64,000 nt of DNA, taken from Agapanthus africanus (Eukaryota > Streptophyta > Magnoliopsida > Asparagales > Amaryllidaceae). The notes below the pieces were generated by a model. The model was not told the origin of the DNA. It did not search any database and was given only the letters and a program-made list of their open reading frames with translations. Made by a program: the position numbers and the translations under genes. This document shows, one piece after another, positions 46,680-57,965 of the stretch (position 1 is the first letter of the stretch; each line of letters opens with the position of its first letter). The stretch spans positions 754,671,632-754,735,631 of the forward strand of contig CM057340.1 of the NCBI GenBank assembly GCA_030015575.1, given 5' to 3'.

Positions 46680-49600
46680 TTATTCCAGCTCGTCCTTCAT
46701 CCTTTCTTCGGCGATAAAAGCTTGGAATTGCTCTGGGTCCTGTAGCGCTTTGATCAACGAATCTCTTGCTACTTTTGATAGTAGAAGGGCGTCAAGAATG
46801 CTGAGCTGCGAAGGTAGCTTCCTCAAGTGTGCCAGAACGTTGTAGTCCACCTTATTTCTCTTTGGCGGGTCCTTGGCGATTAGCTCTTCCACAACTTGGT
46901 CATCCAGGGCGATATCCTCAGAGACCTTCTCTTTTCCCTTATCTTTTTTATTTGAGGGTCCAAGATTCTTTTCGGGTAGCGTACGATTACGCAGCCGTAT
47001 ATTTTTGCAGGCCTTCGGCTCTTCTTCTTTTCCCGAGGTGGACTCTTTAAAGAGAGGGCTAAGTTCCATTTCCTCGTCAGAGTCGCTCCCGAATGTGAGA
47101 ACTTGCGCTTCCCCGGCGTTAACCATGCGACAATCGCCGGTAGTTCTTATAAGCTCCTCGGTCGTACTTTTTTGCTCCCGACGGGTTTTGCGCTTCTCCC
47201 GCTTGAAATGTTGCCTGTGAACAGCATATCCTTGCCACCATTTATTGAAAGCCTTGAACTCTTCGGTGGGGTGAGAAACCTTTCGATGATACAAGCAATA
47301 GGAAGGGTGCATCTCTGCTTTGCCGGCAATGTTTCCTTCAGAGGATGGCAGCTTCATCCCCATCGACAGGGCTTTAGCAAACCTCTTCCTCGTCTTGAAT
47401 TTGATTTTGTCCGCAATGGATGTACTTTGATTTGATGGGAGTGTCTCGACCTTTTCATCTAATCGCCGGCGCTTGGCCTTTTCAAATCGGAGCGTCTCGC
47501 GTTCCCGATCAGCCTTACTTTTCAACAGAGCTTCATTGAGGAATGCATCAATGGTTTCATCTGATGGCCCCAGAAGTTTCAGTTCAGGATCTGCCCCCAG
47601 CTTCTCAGTGCAAGGAGTTCTCCCATCATCCGTAAACGAGTGAGAAATCACATGACAACTCACCACGCATTCCTCGGATTCATTCGACGAGCTTTCTCCC
47701 TTATCTTCCTCTTGAAAGACGTGGTTGAGGAACTTCTGGAGTGTGACGGTAGTCCGTGCCTTTTGATTGTATTCCTCTAGCGCGTCAATTTGTTTCTGTA
47801 AGTCCGTGCACTTGTCACCAGGCTTCACGGGCTTTTTGGATCCCTTCTTTGAAGATTTCGACGGCTGGGTATGAATGCTTGGGCCATCACCACCGGTCCT
47901 TGGAGTTGGGCGCGGCTTCAACATCCCTTCAATGATCTGGGATTCTAGCGGGTTCTTCCACCTGACCGCCGGGCATATCTTGAGATCATTCCGCATCCTT
48001 TTTGTTTTGGCTGATAACACAACCTCCCATGGAGCTTCTTCAACAAGGGATCACGTTGCCCCCGGCGTATTCACCTTTTTAGAAGTATGAGGTTGCTGCG
48101 GGTTCACCTTCCATCTTTCGGATAACGTGAACTTGCCTTGCTGATATTGATCTTCAATCCAGTTTTTGAAGACGTAGCAATCTTCAATCGGATGACCCAA
48201 TACTCGTTGATAGAGACAGTAATTGGGATCATTGACGTCGTTTGGCTGCGACGGACGTCTTGACTCCTGTAGGTTAATGTGTCCGTTACGCAATGCCAGT
48301 TCAAACAGTCTTCTCGTTTTATTCTGAGGAAACGAGTAAGGACGTCCCGGCCTCTCCTCGAGGGACAGGTGTGGACGCATATTGTTTTGACGAATAACCG
48401 GCTTCAAGTTGCTCGGCTGTTGTTGAGCATTGGCGACGACGATCGCTTTCCCTTTCCCCTTCTTATTTCGAGAGCCCGGCTTTGGAGGAGACGGTCTGTG
48501 ACCCATCTGATCCATTTGAGCTAGCTTGTCGATCAGGGCCTGGAATGTGGTTGGTTTAAAGAACATCATGAACTGTGAAATAGTTGCATGAGGATCTAAG
48601 GTGCCCACGAACTTGCCCACCGCTGGCGCTTCTTCGATGCGCTGTTCGCAGTTCGACCATAAGTTCCGCCACCGGATTGCATATTGAACCCAAGTTTCGC
48701 ACGGCTTTACTCTGGCATTGATCAAAGCTGTTATCGGAGTATGCTCGCTGGCGCTTGCGAAACGCTGGGTAAACAACAACTCCATTTCAGCGAAAGTTTT
48801 GACGGAGTCGTTCGGAAGCTCAGAATACCATTCAAATGCCGTCTCCGACAAGCTACCGACGAACTGGCGAAGCAGGAGCTTATCATCGCCACCTGTATTG
48901 CCGCAAAGGGCCCTGAACTGGGCAACATGTTGATGGGGATTGCCAGTCACCTTATAGACATGGAATTTCGGTATTGTATAGCCCGGCGGGTACTTGATCT
49001 GATCATACCAGCTCGGATATGGTCGCCCCGTTTTAACGACTTGACCGGCTGCCTCAGTTTCCTGGTGAACCCGTATCTGCTGAGCTATATATTCGTCCAG
49101 GTCAGCTTTGGAGATTGTCTCCTCCTTGGCTGTTGACAGAGCCGGTGGAGGATTTGATGTTTCTCCCCTGTCATCTTCAAGGAGGATCAGAGGATCTTCG
49201 GCTGGAGGATCTTGCAGGATCATCATACCCACCACGTCCTGGAACAGAAGGGCCATTCGTTTTATATTGGTTGCTTGTTACGCAGCCTCTTTATCCTTCT
49301 TTTCCAGTATCCTGCGAAGGAATTCAGCATCAGTTTCTTGCTCCTGGCGTTGTTCTGAGGACGCTTCGGGGCTTTCTTTTGGCCCAGTGAGTGCGGCCAT
49401 CGCATTCATCATTTCTTGGAGCTTCTGCTGCTGCTCCTGAGCTTTAGTCACCGACCGCGTAAGCGGTCTATGACCTGTGGATGTACGACTATCCTCTTTC
49501 CCGGACGCCATGTAGACGGTGTGTACCACAATGCCCCCGGACTTAGGGCGTTTGGGTTCACTGCCTTCGACGTTCGCCGCAGGTGTGGGAACTTTCTCCG

Positions 49601-50612
49601 GTCTTCTTTTCTTTTGAGTAGTCGACATGGAGGGGGCCATTGTAGTGGGTACCCGAGTGGTCGTCGTCCTTTGCGGTTTGACAGGATGGTTCTTTTCTTC
49701 TTGAACTTTCACCCTCTTCTGCCGGTGAGAGGGATCTTGAATGACCACTGAGTCTTGAACCCGTCGCCAAACCTTGTAAATTTTGGAGGACAGCCGTTGA
49801 GGGGGCTGCTCTGGCTTTGTTTCTGTGACATTCTCTGTGGGTGGAGGAGATCTTTTCAGCGTGGCAGTCGGAGAGTTCTTGCGTACCCTCTTTAGCTGTT
49901 CAAAGTTGTTTCCAGTCGGAACAGCAGCATTGATTTCCACCGCTGGAACCGGTGGAGTTAGCCCACTGGGGGAGCTGCCCCAGGCCTTCCTTACTCGGTG
50001 CCAATGGTGACGTCGAGCGTGTCGAGCTGTTGGGGCTGGTTTGGCGATGGGGATGGTTTTATCTTTCCCCCTGTCCAGATGAGGCGCCGCTGGTGCTAGC
50101 CTTTTGAAGACTGATGTCTGTTGAGTAGCGGTATCCAATCTGTCAAAGACAGACCTTCGAGCAGGAACGGGAACCGGAATAGTCAGTCTTGCAAAGACCG
50201 ACTCTTTAGTAGGAGAAGCCGTCTTGACGACTTCAGGAGCAGATATGGCTGTCTTCTTTGGGACGGCCACTTCACGAGTCATGGGCTTCTTGGCAGGCCC
50301 ATCGGGGTTCAGGCTCAGTCGGGTGAAAACCGAGGCTGCCGGTTTGAGATTGGACGACCCGTTGAGAGGGGCCGTGGTAGTAGTGAGCCGATCGAAGACC
50401 GACTTCTTTTGCGCTTCCGGTATGGGCACTGGAATGGTGAAGCTTGCTGGCGGGAGCATGGTCCCGAAGAATAGGACGGTGGTAGCCTGAGTCACTTGTT
50501 TTACCGGCATAGCAAGGATGGAGGCCGCTTGAGGCCCATAGGCTACGCCTCCAGGTGAGGCGGAGCGTCGGTTGCAGTTGCATTTGGAGCAGTTTGAGCA
50601 GTTAGACGCCAT
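46680..50612 (-). pseudogene. element A gag
   Basis: The start is the ATG at 50612 (MASNCSNCSKCNC). It has SVFDRL repeats and a basic, Pro-rich N-terminus, the gag core (WYDQIKYPPGYTIPKFHVYK) at about 49.0 kb, and knuckle-like modules CLYQRVLGHPIEDC and CLYHRKVSHPTEEF. The second lacks the final Cys. Lesions are a TAA at 49278, where element B keeps a Glu codon, and a 7-bp loss near 48054 that shifts the frame to a stop at 48051. The last segment (48020-46680) ends with TAA at 46680. Directly after it, in the same frame, protease-pol begins. That single stop may have separated gag from pol by readthrough, or may be decay. Confidence 0.85.
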
Positions 50613-50739
50613 TGCTGTTTGATTGCTGCGCCAAGCAAGAGACCAAATCTTAGTAACTTGAAACTCTAGGGCAACCATTAACAAGCCGCGATTAGTTCGC
50701 AAAGACGACACACGAAGTGTGGAGTGGAAAGAGGAAAAG

Positions 50740-50757
50740 GTCCCACCGGGCGTCCCA
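50740..50757 (-). other. element A primer-binding site
   Basis: Minus strand TGGGACGCCCGGTGGGAC, five bases inside the 5' LTR. It differs by one base from the PBS of element B, so both probably use the same tRNA primer. Confidence 0.8.
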
Positions 50758-50762
50758 GAATC

Positions 50763-52982
50763 TGTTCCCGTCCGAACGGCGGCCAAGACATGGGCGTCTT
50801 GCCTGAGATTCGGGGCAGATGCTATTTAGTTTTATCCGTCCACCTCTCCGAAGATGCCAAGTTGATTTATGGCACCGTGTATCGGAGGTTTAGACGGATG
50901 TGGCCGATGTAGCAGACTTCGTCAGATTCCCCCTCACTGGAGGGGTTTTTGATTGTGGGGATGCTCTTCCCTGCAGGCGCAAGCCCCTGCAGTTAATTAC
51001 GCTACCGCACCGCGGTAGCAACTTTCTCCTTCTCCAGAATTTCACTTCGTGTCGTGGGTGTTTGTTTTGTTTGTGGTTGCCCGTGGATTGTATACGGAGA
51101 CTAATTTATGCCGTCGCCCGTAGGACGTGGATTAGTCCAAATCCGTATTTTCTTAGATTTGGGTTTGGGGTTTTGGTTTAAGGATACGTTAGCCCTATTT
51201 AAGGCTAAGATCAACTTAAACTTTTGTTAAGGATACGTTAGCCTAATCTCCAGACCAAGATCAACTTAACGTGATCATTTCAATCCGACAAGAGAGCAAT
51301 TGGCTCTATTATTTAGTTTAATGACATTGCGGTCGATTTCCAGTTTAGGGACATGGTGGTCCATCATTCCCATTTGGGGACGAACATTAGTTTAAGGACA
51401 TTTCGGTCCAACGTTCCCATTTTGGGACGAATATTACTTTAAGGACGTTTCGGTCCACGAGTTTAAGGACCCCGCAGTCCGTATCGATGTGTGGTTGTCG
51501 GAACCCGTCACCTCTCTGAAGACGTTGAAGGATTACAACGACAAATATTAGAGGAGTTCGGAGATGTATCCTTGAACCGGGTGTAAATTGATTTAAGAGA
51601 GCAGTCGTGCTCAGTCAATGTTAATTTGAGGACTTATGGCCATGATTGGGTTAAGTCCAGTTGAAAATGTTCAACATTTTATTTATCATTGGCCTATTAG
51701 GCCTTTGCTTGGGCTCTGCCCTTTATTAATGCATAGCATTGGGTTTTTAATTAAATGCACAGCATTTGTTGTGGTCTAACAAACCTCTGTTTGGGCTCTG
51801 CCCTTTTTTAATAATGCATTGCATTTTTTATTAGGCCTGTTAGGCCTTTTAATTGGGCTCTGTCCCTTCTTTAATAATGCAAAGCATTTATTGTTCTGAC
51901 AGTGCGCCATGTGGCCTGTCAGGCGCTTTACGCCAGCGCAAGGCGCAAACTCATGTGGGGGTGACACGTGTCACGCTCTGGCGAGCGCAAGCGCAGTGCG
52001 CTGCGCTGTTGCGCTGCTGACACGTGGCGCGCTCTGGTGACTTGCGCCAAACCAAGAGAGTAGTGCTCTGTTTTTAGAAGCGCAAGGCGCAACTGTTCTG
52101 GGGCCGACACGTGGCGCTCTCTGGTGGCTTGCGCCAACCCAAGAGCGCAACAGTGCAATTTTTTCAAGCGCAGGACACTGTTCAATATCTTAATCCAATT
52201 TTGGATCGAAGAAGAGAATCTTTTAAAATTCCAGATCCAATGGTTCATCAAAAGGCAATGCCTTTATTTAGATCAAAAAGATCTAAAGAAGAAGTAAATT
52301 ACTTCTTTTTATTAATATTATCATTTTTTTATTGAAGATCTTTGATCTTGTTCTTAGATCATTGATCTTTTCAGAAGAAAATTCTTCTTTTTCTAAAGGT
52401 TTTACCTTTATCTTTCTTTCTTTCTGAATTCTTCTTAAAGTTCTTAGAAGAGCTCTGTGAATTCTCTGTGTGTTCAATAATGTCCTTTAGACTTGGAGTC
52501 TAGGGGGCTTTTTATAGTGCCATTTGATTTGTTAAATCAGTTAAAGAGATCTTTCTCTAAGTGATTTAGGGATTTTTTCCCCACCGTTGGATCTTTGATC
52601 CAAGAGCTTCTGTTTTACAGAAAATAATCTTCTTATTTTAACAAGATCAGAAAGATCTTTCTAGAATTTTAATTCTGTTTTAGTGCTGGCACAGTTGGCG
52701 CAAGCGTACCTGCGCTTGACACGTGTCGCGCAGCGCAGAGCGCAGCGCAACTGCGTTGCCACGTGTCGCGCAGCGCAGAGCGCAACTCAGCTGAAGCGTT
52801 ACTTCCTTTATTTTCATTTTAAATAGAGCCTTGCTCTGATTGGGTGCGCTGCCTTGGGCGCTGTGCTGGCGTGTCAGCTTTTGACACGTGGCGCGTTGCG
52901 CGCAGCGCAAGAAATCTTAAGCGTTGCTTCAATTTTTGAATTTTTGAAATTCAAACAGAGCTTTTCTCTGATTGGGGAAACA
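50763..52982 (-). repeat. element A, 5' LTR (2,220 bp)
   Basis: Pairs with 11106-13367. It opens TGTTCCCGTCC and ends TTGGGGAAACA. It is about 3% diverged from its partner over the first ~800 bp by eye and has several indels, including a shorter GCGC repeat tract. It contains a hairpin 'GCTACCGC' with 'GCGGTAGC' around ACC at about 51000-51018. Confidence 0.93.
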
Positions 52983-52987
52983 CCTGT
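52983..52987. repeat. target-site duplication of element A, right (CCTGT)
   Basis: Second CCTGT copy directly after the LTR end. It sits at the acceptor end of an intron of the MULE transposase gene. Confidence 0.92.
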
Positions 52988-53520
52988 ATTCAATATATAA
53001 AATATATTAGTATTTTGGTATTACAAAAGGTGGATTTATAAAATATTTACCCTTTAGTTTGAAGGTATGGATAATGTTGTGTATAGTCATATCCACTGAA
53101 GCTGACGGTATCATCGTTAACCATGTGACCGTACCCCCAGGAACTACCTCCATTATTACCATCAAAATTACCCGTCGGAGCGACATCTGATACTTCCAAT
53201 TGTTTCTTCTGAACAAAAAGTTCAAACGAATGCTGGGTATTTGCCAGACCGAAGTCTATCATCGAAGATATTGATGCATCGTCTATAATTTCAACCAATG
53301 CATTTCCACTAAACATAGGCCATATACAACTTAACTTAAGCTTAATTTCACGGGGATCATATTTCGTGATTTTAAACACTTTATTCTCGATTTTATTATA
53401 AGTTGTTGATGGTTCTAATCGCATGATTCTTGCGGACCCTCCCATATACTCGGGACCTTATGCACTTGTGATAATCCGGCCATCGTATTTACATACAACA
53501 AATAAACTTGAACTTGCCAT
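52983..53520 (-). pseudogene. MULE transposase, N-terminal part
   Basis: The start is the ATG at 53520 (MASSSLFVVCKYDG), the usual opening of plant MULE transposases, followed by a ubiquitin-like or PB1-like N-terminal domain (IMRLEPSTTYNKIENKVFKI, LSCIWPM, HSFELFV). An in-frame TAA is at 53458. The exon ends at about 53051 with a GTAAATAT donor. The rest of the gene lies at 11105-8980 beyond element A. Confidence 0.75.
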
Positions 53521-54635
53521 AATCTGCATCAACCAATATCAAGCCAACAATAAAAAAAGCGTTAACAACTTAATCTGACAACACTATAAAAAAATGCTAA
53601 CGAAACACGGACTAGACAAAAGAGGTGAGGATGTATGAACATAATCCCGGTCAACGTCGGAGTTGGCCTGCAAAGGTAAAGGTGAAAGAGGTGTGGATGG
53701 AGTTTCGACGTCGGAGTCGATCGCGTAGTCAAAGTGTAGAAATTGAGGGTAAGAAAACATGCACAATCATACCTAGAGTTATGGTCTTCAAAGTCCACTA
53801 GACTGCTCCTAACTGTTCCAAAGTGACAAGTTGTGAGATAACCCTCAAATCGTCTCTTCACTGACAATTGTGGCCAGGTAAGCACAAGTGAAGAAAGGAG
53901 GGTTCCGCTCACGAATCACCGTGAGAAGGGCCTTTTAAAATTACCTTCCTCACTTGTCTAGCCTAGGCACCACAAAGTCAAGTTTAAATAAACGATCGAA
54001 TGCCCACAACCTTCCTTTGTCCTATTGAGCACGACAGTCCTTAGTTAGCTGAGTCCAGATAATTTTTTTATTAAGCTCAAGGGTAATGCGTATGCTTTTA
54101 GTGATTTTTGGGGTCTTAGGAAGGGTGATGAAATCCCCACACAATCTGAATTGGTGTTATAGCCCCTTAAAGTCCGTATTATTTATGCAAAACAGTAACA
54201 AACAAAAATCTAAAACACTTGCAAAAAATTTATTTGGGTCGGCGCAAAGAATCCTGCACAAACAATTTTATTGGAGAAGGGGAGAGAGTTTGTGCAAAGA
54301 ATACTGCAGGAAGAATAGTTCAGAGAGGGTGAGAAGAGAATTGAAATACTCACAGAGAATTTGGAAGTTCAAATTTCTTCCCTGTGCTTGTTTTGGTCTC
54401 CTCTTCCTGTTTAGAGCCCCTGAACCTTGGTTTGGTCACTGAATTTGCTCAAGAATTTTAAAGGAAGCCGCGGTTCCGTCTTGATCAGTCGCGGTGTAGC
54501 CGCGAGATATGGGTCTAACTTCAAATTGCTATGGCACTGAACTTGACCTTCTTCCTAGCTTGCACACTTGCACAAAATAAGGGTAGCGGAATGGAGAGTT
54601 GTAGAGAGCTGTATTTATAGGATTCTTGGAACACG
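53521..54635. other. region upstream of the MULE transposase
   Basis: No coding region that I can support. ORFs on both strands (for example 53562-53912 minus and 54086-54442 plus) have no recognisable domain. It probably holds the promoter and 5' UTR of the transposase gene. Confidence 0.45.
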
Positions 54636-55330
54636 CCCTCATCAAATTATTGAAGGGGGCGCGTTCTAAGAAGCCGCCCTCTTCGTTTCATAGGTTTAAT
54701 TATCGGTCCTGCTTGATTTGACAATAAACTGTTAAAAAATATTAATAAAAGATGAGGACGGGTTCTTGGAACACGACCTTTTCAAATTATTGAAGGGGGC
54801 GCATTCTAAGAACCCGCCCTCTTCAATATGATAAAAAAAATTTAAAAATATGATGTGACTTCACACTGAATAAAAAAGATGATGTGACAACACTAAAAAA
54901 AATCTTGCACTATGCGTAATAAAAACATATCAGTCACTGTGTCCAAAAAACAACAAAGATGAGGGCGGGTTCTTGGAACCCGCCCTCTTCGTTTCAGTTT
55001 AATTATTTGTACTGTTAATTATTTGTACTGCTTGATTTGACAACACACTGATAAAAAAAATATTAATAAAAGATGAGGGCGGGTTCTTGGAACACGCCCT
55101 CTTCAAATTATTGAAGGGGGTGAAGAGGGTGCGTTCTAAGAACCCGCCCTCTTCAATATGATAAAAAAATATTTAAAAAATATGATGTGACTTCACACTG
55201 AATAAAAAAGATGATGTGACAACACTTAAAAAAACAAATATCACTCACTGTGTCCAAAAAAATTCAAAGATGAGGACGGGTTCCAAGAACCCGCCCTCCT
55301 TTCCCTATAAAAACCCGCCCTTCTCTTCAG
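54636..55330. repeat. GGGCGGGTTCT hairpins in ~330-bp tandem repeats
   Basis: Several palindromes with GGGCGGGTTC and GAACCCGCCC arms, set within a ~330-bp repeat that also holds AATATGATGTGACTTCACAC (near 54848 and 55179). They match the left-side palindromes at 8393-8505. They lie between the divergent transposase and PMD genes. Confidence 0.75.
55305..55313 (+). promoter_or_regulatory. TATA box of the PMD gene
   Basis: CTATAAAAA lies about 110 bp before the ATG at 55415, just after the last GGGCGGG palindrome, in a good promoter position. Confidence 0.6.
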
Positions 55331-55414
55331 TTTGGTTTGTTCAAATTAACTCTGTGTCCAAATTCTCTTCTCTTATCTAAATCTTTTAGGGATTAAAATA
55401 CCAAAATAATTTCA

Positions 55415-57612
55415 ATGGAGAATCAACCATTCGACAAATCTCTACTCGTAGATCAAAATAAATACAGATCTTTCAATATATTATACCGAGAGGAATGTTT
55501 CAAAACTTATTCAATTTTTTTTAATTCCCCATTTCTTTTAATTTTAATAGTTGAAAATAACATAATTTAATTTTGCAGGATGGAGATAATTTCACAGTCG
55601 TCAGCCATAGTTCTGACAAGTGGCAAGTTACCGACCAGCGAATAATCGAGTGGATTCGAAGGGCCGGATTTTATGAAGCTTCATTGCTTCGCCGTATCCA
55701 AATCGACCACGCCCTCGTTACCACTCTAGTTGAGCGTTGGAAAAAAGAAACTCACACTTTTCATCTAAGATGGGGTGAGACCACTATCACACTCAAGGAT
55801 ATTGGCCTCTTACTCGGTTTACGGGTCAATGGGCTTGGATTGGTCGGAAGAAAAATTGTTGGTCCAGATACCGACCACCCATACTGGGATACATATACTG
55901 AGTCTGCTCTCGGACAGGTAAAAAAATTAATGTCAATAAACTCTCGATATTTTTTCAACACCAAATATTGTTTTATACCTTATTAAAAACTAGATCTTAT
56001 TTTTACTATAATTATGAAGTTTAAATTTTAGCTAAGTAAATTATTTATATTTAATATTCAGATTCATTCTCTCTTCTTTCCCCTTTTTAGTGTACCTATT
56101 GCATGGACATTTTGTACATTATTTTTAGCTTTAATATTTCACAAAAAATGTTAATATCAGGCACCAGAAGGCTATAGTAAAGCGTATAAGATCGGTTTAA
56201 ACTGGCTGAAAGATACATTTACTAATATCCCTGATGAAGCCACCGATAAAGTCTTGGATAGACATGCACGTGCCTACATTCTGTATATGATCGGTTCTTG
56301 GTTGATGCCGGACCAATCGGCAACGCATGTCCATCCTTTATACCTTGGGTTCCTTACGGATTTTGATGTGTGTGGCCAATATGCTTGGGGAGCAGGGGTC
56401 CTGGCCTTTCTTTATAAAGAACTCGATAAGGCATGTGCTCCAACGAAGAATAAAATTTGTGGCTGCATTACATTACTTCAGGTGCATTCCTTGTTTTTAA
56501 CAGCTAGACCTTTGCAAAATTGTAATATTGGTTCTTTCTCTTATCATCTGACACTTTATTTATAGATTTGGTCATGGGAGCACATGTGTATGGGAAGACC
56601 GGATCGAATTAAAATCACTGCTGTGGATACCTCTGGAAAGCCTCTCGGCTCTTGGTGGAATGACAAGAAAACTTATAAGGCTCCTCGTCGAGTACTTAGG
56701 TACTATAGAGATGAGTTGGATCGCATGGAGGCGACTCAGGTAACCATAACTTAGGAAATTAACTTTGTTTTAAAATTTTAAATTGCCTTCATTACAATTC
56801 GGTACTTTATTTGCGCGGTTCACGTGGACGCCTTCTACAGCACATCGTCTGCAAGGCTTACCCGGCATTTGTATCGAAGGAGAGCCGGTTTGGCGGGCTC
56901 GATGCCCACTCCTCTGCATTAATATCGCTGTCATGCACCTACCGGACCGGGTGTTGTGACAGTTTAGTAGATTGCAACATATTTCTGTCCCGCCGACTTC
57001 GTCTATGAAAATAGAGGGAGAAATGGGAGGAGGAAAGGCAGGACGTGATTGGAGGGAGCATCATCATTAGTATTTGCTGAGATGGGAGGATAGACAGCGT
57101 AATATTGCCTTACAGCAAATAGGTGACCAAACAACCACCGACGCTACCGAAGCATATCTACAGTGGTATAAGCGTGTCACCATAAGATATCTTTCTGCTC
57201 CCCCTGACAACTTCCCAAACATCCAGCGGTACGAGCCTAGAGGCCACGTGGAACGAGATCTGGTAAGTTGAATTCCTTAAATTATATTACTTTTTAACAT
57301 CCGGCGGTATGAGTCAATACTTATTTTTTATTTCTAATGTAACGACAGGCTCATGGGTTGCATTATATACAATAAATGATGCAATATCCATATCCGCCTG
57401 ATGCTGGTCCGGGTACTCAAGCTTTATTTTCAAATTGCGACTCATATATTGGTGGTATATTCGGTTCATATAATATGCTTCCACATTTCTCGCCGGCACT
57501 AGAGCAACAGCATGAGCCGGCACCGGAGCAGCAACATGAACCGGCACCAGAGCCGCAGCATGAGCCGGCACCAGAGCCGCAGTATTATGGAGACCCAGAG
57601 CAGCAGGATTAG
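55415..57612 (+). pseudogene. PMD (aminotransferase-like) gene next to the MULE
   Basis: First exon MENQPFDKSLLVD. Then plausible exons at 55579-55917 (QRIIEWIRRAGFYEASLLRR, FHLRWGETTITLKDIGLLLG), 56161-56481 (LDRHARAYILYMIGSWLMPD), 56566-56739, 56819-57262 (FTWTPS, RARCPLLCINIAVMHLPDRV) and 57349-57612, ending in EQQHEPAP-type repeats. This is a plant mobile domain, the fold found in MAIN/MAIL1 and in many transposon-carried proteins. Lesions: the exon starting at 56819 follows GG instead of AG; TGA at 56957; a one-base frameshift near 56980; TAG at 57068; TAA at 57373. Two of the stops fit C-to-T change of CGA or CAG. Its function in the element is unknown. Confidence 0.82.
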
Positions 57613-57882
57613 TAGTTTGGATCACCTTTGTAACAACCCAAATTTTCTTATACCCTTTTTCTATACAAATTTTTAAATTAATTTTTTTCAAAATCCACAA
57701 AAGGGTATTTTAGCCTGAGCACAAGATATAGGTAATTATTTTGTTTTTAATTACAAGCTACAAGAATGTAATAACTCCATTTTTAGTGTACAAGAAATTA
57801 CTTTAAATATAATGTATACTATGAGTATTTATTCTTGCTGCTATCATTTTAAGTTATTAAATACCACAATAATTACAAGAAG

Positions 57883-57965
57883 GAGCTTGTAGCTCATTGG
57901 TAATATCTTGCACTGCTGAACCAAGCCACCAGAGTTCAAATCCCATGCCCCACATTATTTTTAGA
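57883..57965 (+). repeat. tRNA-derived SINE head
   Basis: TGTAGCTCATTGGTAA resembles a tRNA A box. AGAGTTCAAATCCC, about 35 bases later, resembles a B box. Together they form a Pol III internal promoter. It sits inside the D LTR. There is no tRNA cloverleaf, so a SINE insertion or an old tRNA relic is more likely than a tRNA gene. Confidence 0.45.

Larger units (their letters stand above)
11106..52982 (-). mobile_element. element A: giant Tat/Ogre-type Ty3/gypsy retrotransposon
   Basis: The element is bounded by LTRs of 2,262 bp (11106-13367) and 2,220 bp (50763-52982) with a CCTGT duplication. It reads right to left: 5' LTR, PBS, gag, protease, RT, RNase H, second RNase H, integrase, long repeat-rich 3' UTR, an antisense PMD gene, polypurine tract, 3' LTR. 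Removing nested element B and one AGTTC copy leaves about 23.3 kb, in the size range of Ogre. The dual RNase H, extra antisense ORF and tandem-repeat 3' UTR are Tat-lineage traits. LTR divergence is about 3% (26 differences by eye over the first ~800 bp), so it is old. Many stop codons make it inactive. Confidence 0.93.
8371..55330 (-). mobile_element. Mutator-like element (MULE) split by a 41.9-kb insertion
   Basis: The MULE transposase runs on the minus strand from 53520 to 8980, interrupted by element A (11106-52982). Both outer sides carry the same palindromic motif, GGGCGGGTTCT facing AGAACCCGCCC: three copies at 8393-8505 and several at 54640-55330. These probably mark the terminal or subterminal regions. 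Exact ends and a 9-bp target duplication were not found, so the borders are approximate. The divergent PMD gene at 55415-57612 may also belong to it. Confidence 0.5.

Noticed and set aside
53562-54442. ORFs of 116 and 118 codons upstream of the MULE transposase
   Set aside because: No domain similarity and no splice or promoter support. Likely UTR or promoter sequence.
57883-57965. tRNA gene
   Set aside because: A-box and B-box-like motifs are present, but no cloverleaf with acceptor stem can be drawn. A SINE head is more likely.
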